From Eubacteriales bacterium (GTDB taxonomy: Bacteria > Bacillota > Clostridia > Lachnospirales > Lachnospiraceae): DNA of 64,000 bases. Positions 59,500 to 64,000 of this stretch are shown piece by piece (position 1 is the first letter of the stretch; every line of letters begins with the position of its first letter). The position numbers and the translations under genes were made by a program. The notes beneath the pieces were generated by a model that saw only the letters and a list, made by a program, of their open reading frames with translations, did not search any database and was not told the origin of the DNA. The stretch spans positions 1 through 64,000 of the forward strand of contig JAUNHC010000005.1 of the NCBI GenBank assembly GCA_030524175.1, written 5' to 3'.

Positions 59500-62175
59500 A
59501 TGAAAAAATCATCAAGCAAAATGATTTCCGTTCTTATGGGCATGAGCCTGCTGGCAGCTCCTTTATCAGGCGTTGCAACAGTGGCTGCAGCTCCTTCTGA
59601 TGCGGGAAAAGAATTGAGCCAGCAAATCGCAGCGGAGGGAATCGTTCTTCTGAAAAATGAAGACAAGACACTTCCTTTGGCTACAGACAAAACACTCTCT
59701 GTTTTCGGAACCACACAGCTTGACGCTTATTACGGCGGCGGCGGCTCCGGCAGCGTCACTACCTCAGACCTTGTGGACTTTTTGACCGCAATGAAGGATG
59801 AAGGTTTTAAACTTAATGAAGATCTGCTTAAAGCTTACCAGACATGGTGGGATGAAGGCGGTTCAGAACAGGATTACCGCCCCGTGGAAGGTACCGGAGA
59901 AGCCCTTGGCGAATATACGGTTTCTGCTGTGGCACATGCAGAAATGCCTTTGACCGATGAACTTGTGGCAGACGCAAAAAAAGTTTCTGACACTGCAGTT
60001 GTGGTTCTGGGACGTTCCGGAAGCGAAGGTCTTGACCTTGGCAAGAATGATATGGCATTATATCCCGCAGAAATAGAAATGCTGGATAAGGTTACTGCAC
60101 AATTCGACAATGTAGTGGTACTGCTGAATATCTGTAACGCCGTATCTCTTTCTGAGTTAGATAATTATGAACAGATTAAATCCGTAGCCATCATCTGGGC
60201 ACCGGGAGAATTTGGTATGACCTCCGTAGCCGGTGTACTGTCCGGTGCGGTTACTCCTTCCGGAAAACTTGCAGACACCTTTACTTATTCTGTAGATGAT
60301 CATCCGTCCACAGTTAATTTCGGAGACTTTGTAAAACCGCTGAATCCTGACAACCTGGCTGCCTGCGAATTAAAAGAGGTACAGGAAACAAACCGTGACG
60401 GAGTGGAAGAAACAGTTTTGAAATGGGAGCATGCAGATGACTGTACCTATGAAACCTGCCCCGGCGACCATTATTTCGTGGAATATGAGGAAGATATCTG
60501 GGTAGGATACCGTTACTTTGAGACACCTGAGTTCCAGAAGGAAAACGCTGTACAGTATGAATTCGGCTATGGCCTTTCCTACACAGATTTCTCCATTGAG
60601 ACTCTGAACTTCCAGGCAGATGACAACGCAGTCACCGCAGAAGTCAAAGTAACCAATACAGGAGACGAGTACTCCGGCAAAGAAGTTGTCCAGTTATACT
60701 TCGGCGCACCGGACGGCGAACTGGAAAAACCTGCAAAAGAGCTTGGTGCTTTTGCCAAGACAAAAGAATTAGCACCAGGAGAGAGCCAGACAATGACCCT
60801 GTCCATGGATACCGATGAAATGTCATCCTACAGCGAAGCCTTGGAAGCATACGTTATGGAAGACGGAGATTATAAGATTTACCTTGGAAATTCCGTAAGA
60901 AACGTAGAAGAAATCGGCACTTATACCCTGGCAGAGGATAAAGTGATCAAAAATGATGCTGTAACAGGAACAGAAATCAAAAACCTTTTCCCTGACCTTC
61001 AAGGTGATGATATGACCCTGATGACAAAGGCTGATTCTGCCGGAACATATCCAACTGCTCCTACAGTAGGCGAAAAGACTGAGCCAAGCAATGGCTGGAG
61101 TTCTACCGGCGCAAGTACAAGAGGCACCGGAAATACAGGCGGACGTTTCGTAGAATCCGGACTTCCTGAACTGGATGAAAACAATACACTTCCTATGGCA
61201 GAAGGTGAGGTTAAAGCAGAAATCCAGCTCCTTGACGTTTATAATGACCCGTCTCTCATGGAAGCATTTGTTGATCAGTTCACAGATGAAGAATTAGTCA
61301 TGATGCAGTTATACGGCGGATTCAAGACAATCGGCATTGAGCGTCTGGGCATTCCGGCAACTGTTTCACAGGACGGCCCTGCTTCTGTAAAATCCAGCGA
61401 CCGTGATAACAGCGGTACAGCATTCCCTGTTTCTACCATGCAGGCTTGTACCTGGAATACAGACCTCCACTATGAAAGAGGTGTTGTAAGCGCCCAGGAA
61501 GCAAAAGAACTTGGAACAAACAGCTGGTATGCACCTGCTGCCAACACCCACAGAAATCCTATGGGCGGCAGAAACTTTGAATACTATTCAGAAGACCCGC
61601 TTCTGGGCGGAGCAGCAATGGCTTACACAGCACGCGGCGCTCAGGAAAATGGTTTGACCTGTATGCTGAAGCATTTTGCAGGAAATGACCAGGAAACAAA
61701 CAGAAACGGTATTGAAACTTATATGTCAGAACGTGCTTACCGTGAAATTTACCTGAAACCGTTTGAATACGGCGTAAAAGCAGGCGCAAAAGGTATCATG
61801 TCAGCATTTAACCGCCTTAATACCACCTGGTGCGGTGCCAGCGCTCCGCTGTTAACCGACCTGCTTCGTAAAGAATGGGGCTTCGAAGGCTTCGTTGTAA
61901 CAGATATGTGGTGCAACGGCTACATGGTTGCTCCAGAAGCTGCTATGGCAGGAAATGACACCATGCTCCTGGGACACGGCACAGGAATGAACTCCGCAGA
62001 AGATTATTCCGCTGCTTTCGAAAGTGACCCGGAAGGAATCCGTACAGCTCTTAAAGAAGCTGCAAAAAATATCTGTGACTATGCCATGACTACTTATGCA
62101 TTCTCTGACGTATGCGGCTCCACAGACAACATCGGCCTCGACAAGCCGGCTGTATATCCTTTCAGCGTAAACTAA
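59500..62175 (+). CDS. secreted GH3 beta-glucosidase with swapped domain order
   Basis: An 891-residue exported enzyme. The signal peptide is ISVLMGMSLLAAPLSGVATV ending AAAP. Domains run in reversed order. First comes the alpha/beta sandwich that is normally second (IAAEGIVLLKNEDKTLPL to about residue 330). Next is an Fn3-like domain (VKVTNTGDEYSGKEVVQLYF). A linker precedes the TIM barrel (about 590-891) with SQDGPASVKSSDRDNSG, MLKHFAGNDQETNRNG and GFVVTDMW, where D802 is the likely nucleophile. Ruminococcus- and Butyrivibrio-type beta-glucosidases share this order. The ATG at 59500 follows AGGAGGG; the longer frame from 59326 is rejected. It is divergent from the YesMN-type unit. Confidence 0.93.
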   Translation: MKKSSSKMISVLMGMSLLAAPLSGVATVAAAPSDAGKELSQQIAAEGIVLLKNEDKTLPLATDKTLSVFGTTQLDAYYGGGGSGSVTTSDLVDFLTAMKDEGFKLNEDLLKAYQTWWDEGGSEQDYRPVEGTGEALGEYTVSAVAHAEMPLTDELVADAKKVSDTAVVVLGRSGSEGLDLGKNDMALYPAEIEMLDKVTAQFDNVVVLLNICNAVSLSELDNYEQIKSVAIIWAPGEFGMTSVAGVLSGAVTPSGKLADTFTYSVDDHPSTVNFGDFVKPLNPDNLAACELKEVQETNRDGVEETVLKWEHADDCTYETCPGDHYFVEYEEDIWVGYRYFETPEFQKENAVQYEFGYGLSYTDFSIETLNFQADDNAVTAEVKVTNTGDEYSGKEVVQLYFGAPDGELEKPAKELGAFAKTKELAPGESQTMTLSMDTDEMSSYSEALEAYVMEDGDYKIYLGNSVRNVEEIGTYTLAEDKVIKNDAVTGTEIKNLFPDLQGDDMTLMTKADSAGTYPTAPTVGEKTEPSNGWSSTGASTRGTGNTGGRFVESGLPELDENNTLPMAEGEVKAEIQLLDVYNDPSLMEAFVDQFTDEELVMMQLYGGFKTIGIERLGIPATVSQDGPASVKSSDRDNSGTAFPVSTMQACTWNTDLHYERGVVSAQEAKELGTNSWYAPAANTHRNPMGGRNFEYYSEDPLLGGAAMAYTARGAQENGLTCMLKHFAGNDQETNRNGIETYMSERAYREIYLKPFEYGVKAGAKGIMSAFNRLNTTWCGASAPLLTDLLRKEWGFEGFVVTDMWCNGYMVAPEAAMAGNDTMLLGHGTGMNSAEDYSAAFESDPEGIRTALKEAAKNICDYAMTTYAFSDVCGSTDNIGLDKPAVYPFSVN

Positions 62176-62237
62176 CAGATTAGCTGCAGATAATACACAT
62201 TGTCTGCCAAACAGTTGATCACAGCATATTAAAATCG

Positions 62238-62298
62238 TACAGGGCCATTTCATGTGTGATAAGTTTCAAACAACCATCACACTGAAAACGGCCCTGTA
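62238..62298. terminator. bidirectional terminator between GH3 and the GGDEF-EAL gene
   Basis: TACAGGGCC (62238-62246) pairs with GGCCCTGTA (62290-62298), with an inner GTGTGAT/ATCACAC stem. Short T tracts follow on both strands. Confidence 0.8.
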
Positions 62299-62346
62299 TC
62301 TGATTTTCCATTGGAAATCTGTCTGCTGTATCAGTTATCAGAACAG

Positions 62347-64000
62347 TCACACAGCATATTTCTTCTCATAATCCTCAGCAGGTATAGGTCTGCTGAACAA
62401 AAATCCCTGTACAGTTTTAACATTACATTTTTTCAAAATATCCAGTTGTTCCTCAGTCTCCACTCCCTCAGCAACCAGCTTCATCCCTAAAATACCGCAC
62501 ACATTTACAGTTGTTTCCACTAATATCCTGGCTTTTGGATTCGCTACGATATCACTTATCAAGCTTCTGTCAATTTTTAAAACATCAAATTCAGCTTTCG
62601 ATAAAAGCACTAAATTAGAACACTCTATACCAAAATCATCCAGGGCAACTTTAAATCCTGCCTTTTTAATTTCATGTATCCTGGTTATTAAAGTATCTAA
62701 ATCTGCTGAGTCATTGTTTTCAATGATCTCAATCTCTAAAAGCTCTTTTGTGATTTTATGTTTATTGCTGATATCCGTTATCTTCTTCACAAACTTCACA
62801 TCCATAAATGTATTCCGTGAAAAATTGCATGACACAGGCAGAACTTTCTTTCCCTGCATCTCCCATCTATGGAGTATTCTGCACACCTCTTCAAATACAT
62901 AATAATCAAGTTTGCTTATAAAATTAGACTCCTCTAATAATGAAATAAACTTATCCGGCGTATAAATAACACCGTCCTCATCCTCATATCGGATTAAGGC
63001 TTCTGAACCCACCGCCAGATCCTTTTCCACATCAATTTTAGCCTGCATATAGACTTTGAAATTACTGTTTGCCATTTTATCCATCAGCACATCAGGGTTT
63101 TGTAAGAAACGCAGCAGCTCGTTATTATGTCTGTAACGATTTGTAACAGGATGTTTTTGATAAAATTTCTTTTTGTCTTCGTACATAAGCTCATCGGCAG
63201 TTTTTATAATATTGGTAATATTACTGCAATTTTCATCCCATTTAGAACCCACAGCCGCCTGGCACTCACTGTTCCTGAAATTATTTTTCAATTTCCGGAC
63301 TTCGTCATTGAAGGCATCCTCGCTGATGTTTTCATATATAATTACAAATTCATCACCGCCTATACGGTAAAGCGCATCTGAAACAGAACTGTTTTTCATA
63401 ATTTCCGCACATGTTTTCAGTAACCTGTCACCTGCATCATGACCAAAACGGTCATTTGTTTCCTTCAGACCATTGACATCCAAGTAAACAACACCGATAG
63501 AATTATGTTTGTTTTTAATACTTGCAGTGTCCTGAATAAAACAATTTCTATTATAAAATGAAGTTAACTTATCTAAATGACTTAATTCAAACAGATTTTT
63601 CTCATCTTCATTTCTCTGCATGGCCAAAGCGATAAAATACTGCACTGTCTGCAGAAAAGGTATTGCCACATGGGACATATTCTGTTCATGGTTGTCTAAA
63701 CCTATACAGCCCCTCAGCTCCCCGTCTCTTTCCAATGGAATCCATATTAAATTTTTTATACTTTGCCGCTTCAGCAGGCTGTATCCAGAAGGCGATACCG
63801 TCTTTATATCTTCAATATCATCAATAATGACACATTCATGTCTCTCAAGAAGTTTAATCCACTCCTGGTAATCAACCAGGGGTACATCCTGCAGGTTGTC
63901 AATTTGTGGTATGATCCCCTCCTTACACCACTCTGCAATATTGGAAAAACGGTCATTTTTAAGAATAAGTACATAAGTACGTTCAGCAGAAAACAGGTTC
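62347..64000 (-). CDS. GAF-GGDEF-EAL c-di-GMP protein (5' end beyond window)
   Basis: The minus-strand frame stays open to the window edge, so the start is missing; at least 551 residues are present. The first visible part (WIPLERDGELRGCIGLDN) is a GAF sensor domain. The GGDEF domain has an intact active site (YRIGGDEFVIIYEN) and the preceding VVYLDVNGLKETNDRFGHDA, as in diguanylate cyclases. The EAL domain shows GSEALIRYED, EIIENNDS, LDDFGIECSNL, KIDRSLI and AEGVET, matching active phosphodiesterases. Both activities are possible. It is separated from GH3 by a terminator. Confidence 0.93.
   Translation of the reverse strand, partial: NLFSAERTYVLILKNDRFSNIAEWCKEGIIPQIDNLQDVPLVDYQEWIKLLERHECVIIDDIEDIKTVSPSGYSLLKRQSIKNLIWIPLERDGELRGCIGLDNHEQNMSHVAIPFLQTVQYFIALAMQRNEDEKNLFELSHLDKLTSFYNRNCFIQDTASIKNKHNSIGVVYLDVNGLKETNDRFGHDAGDRLLKTCAEIMKNSSVSDALYRIGGDEFVIIYENISEDAFNDEVRKLKNNFRNSECQAAVGSKWDENCSNITNIIKTADELMYEDKKKFYQKHPVTNRYRHNNELLRFLQNPDVLMDKMANSNFKVYMQAKIDVEKDLAVGSEALIRYEDEDGVIYTPDKFISLLEESNFISKLDYYVFEEVCRILHRWEMQGKKVLPVSCNFSRNTFMDVKFVKKITDISNKHKITKELLEIEIIENNDSADLDTLITRIHEIKKAGFKVALDDFGIECSNLVLLSKAEFDVLKIDRSLISDIVANPKARILVETTVNVCGILGMKLVAEGVETEEQLDILKKCNVKTVQGFLFSRPIPAEDYEKKYAV

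Noticed and set aside
59307-59714. N-terminal extension of the YesM-type kinase to 59714
   Set aside because: It would overlap the divergent GH3 start and promoter. The ATG at 59306 has a good Shine-Dalgarno and begins the expected membrane helix.

Overview
The window reads as chromosome of an anaerobic, spore-forming, gut-type Clostridium relative, most likely family Lachnospiraceae. This rests on Firmicutes-style strong Shine-Dalgarno sites, a SpoIIID regulator, an Rnf-like flavoprotein cluster, YesMN and LytTR two-component systems and many glycoside hydrolases. A Blautia-like genus is a guess; no rRNA or tRNA gene is present to settle it. Most genes are on the minus strand. Both edges cut genes: rpoB on the left and a GAF-GGDEF-EAL gene on the right.

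Left part (1-8.1 kb): transcription and translation core. In transcription order on the minus strand come upp, an L10 leader with attenuator, rplJ, rplL, a secreted parallel beta-helix protein and rpoB. The beta-helix gene splits the usual rplL-rpoB pair and has its own promoter and terminator; rpoB has a separate consensus promoter. From 8.1 to 12.8 kb there is a possible small RNA unit, a YitT membrane protein, a marR-yaaA-DUF6472 operon and a FUSC-type membrane protein.

12.9-23.6 kb: redox genes. An aryl-sulfate sulfotransferase and an ApbE flavin transferase face a compact Rnf-like cluster (C-D-G-E-like, without A or B). A SagB-type dehydrogenase, a GNAT acetyltransferase, TspO and an old-yellow-enzyme-type oxidoreductase follow.

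23.7-27.4 kb: a two-component system with a BcrAB-like ABC exporter and a small membrane protein. 27.6-39.3 kb: the most interesting locus, a nine-gene minus-strand operon. A LytTR/GHKL two-component system leads into a VTC polyphosphate-polymerase-like protein, DUF4956, a CotH kinase, a membrane-anchored TIM-barrel hydrolase-like protein, a HEAT-repeat protein, a processive GT2 synthase and a purple-acid-phosphatase-like enzyme. It looks like an uncharacterised cell-surface polymer system.

39.5-48.2 kb: a C39-like peptidase, SpoIIID, and a sugar locus (GH2, GH43, two permeases, binding protein) controlled by a divergent ArsR-like regulator with a cluster of TGTAAC inverted repeats. 48.3-54.2 kb: an AlbA_2 ATPase regulator, a MATE exporter with a leader terminator, a divergent XRE regulator-peptide deformylase operon, and a PRiA4_ORF3/SEC-C protein. 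54.5-64 kb: an orphan DUF3502-type binding protein with a YesMN two-component system, a divergent domain-swapped GH3 beta-glucosidase, and the partial c-di-GMP protein. Hairpin-forming repeats recur in the intergenic regions. No prophage, insertion sequence or CRISPR array was seen.
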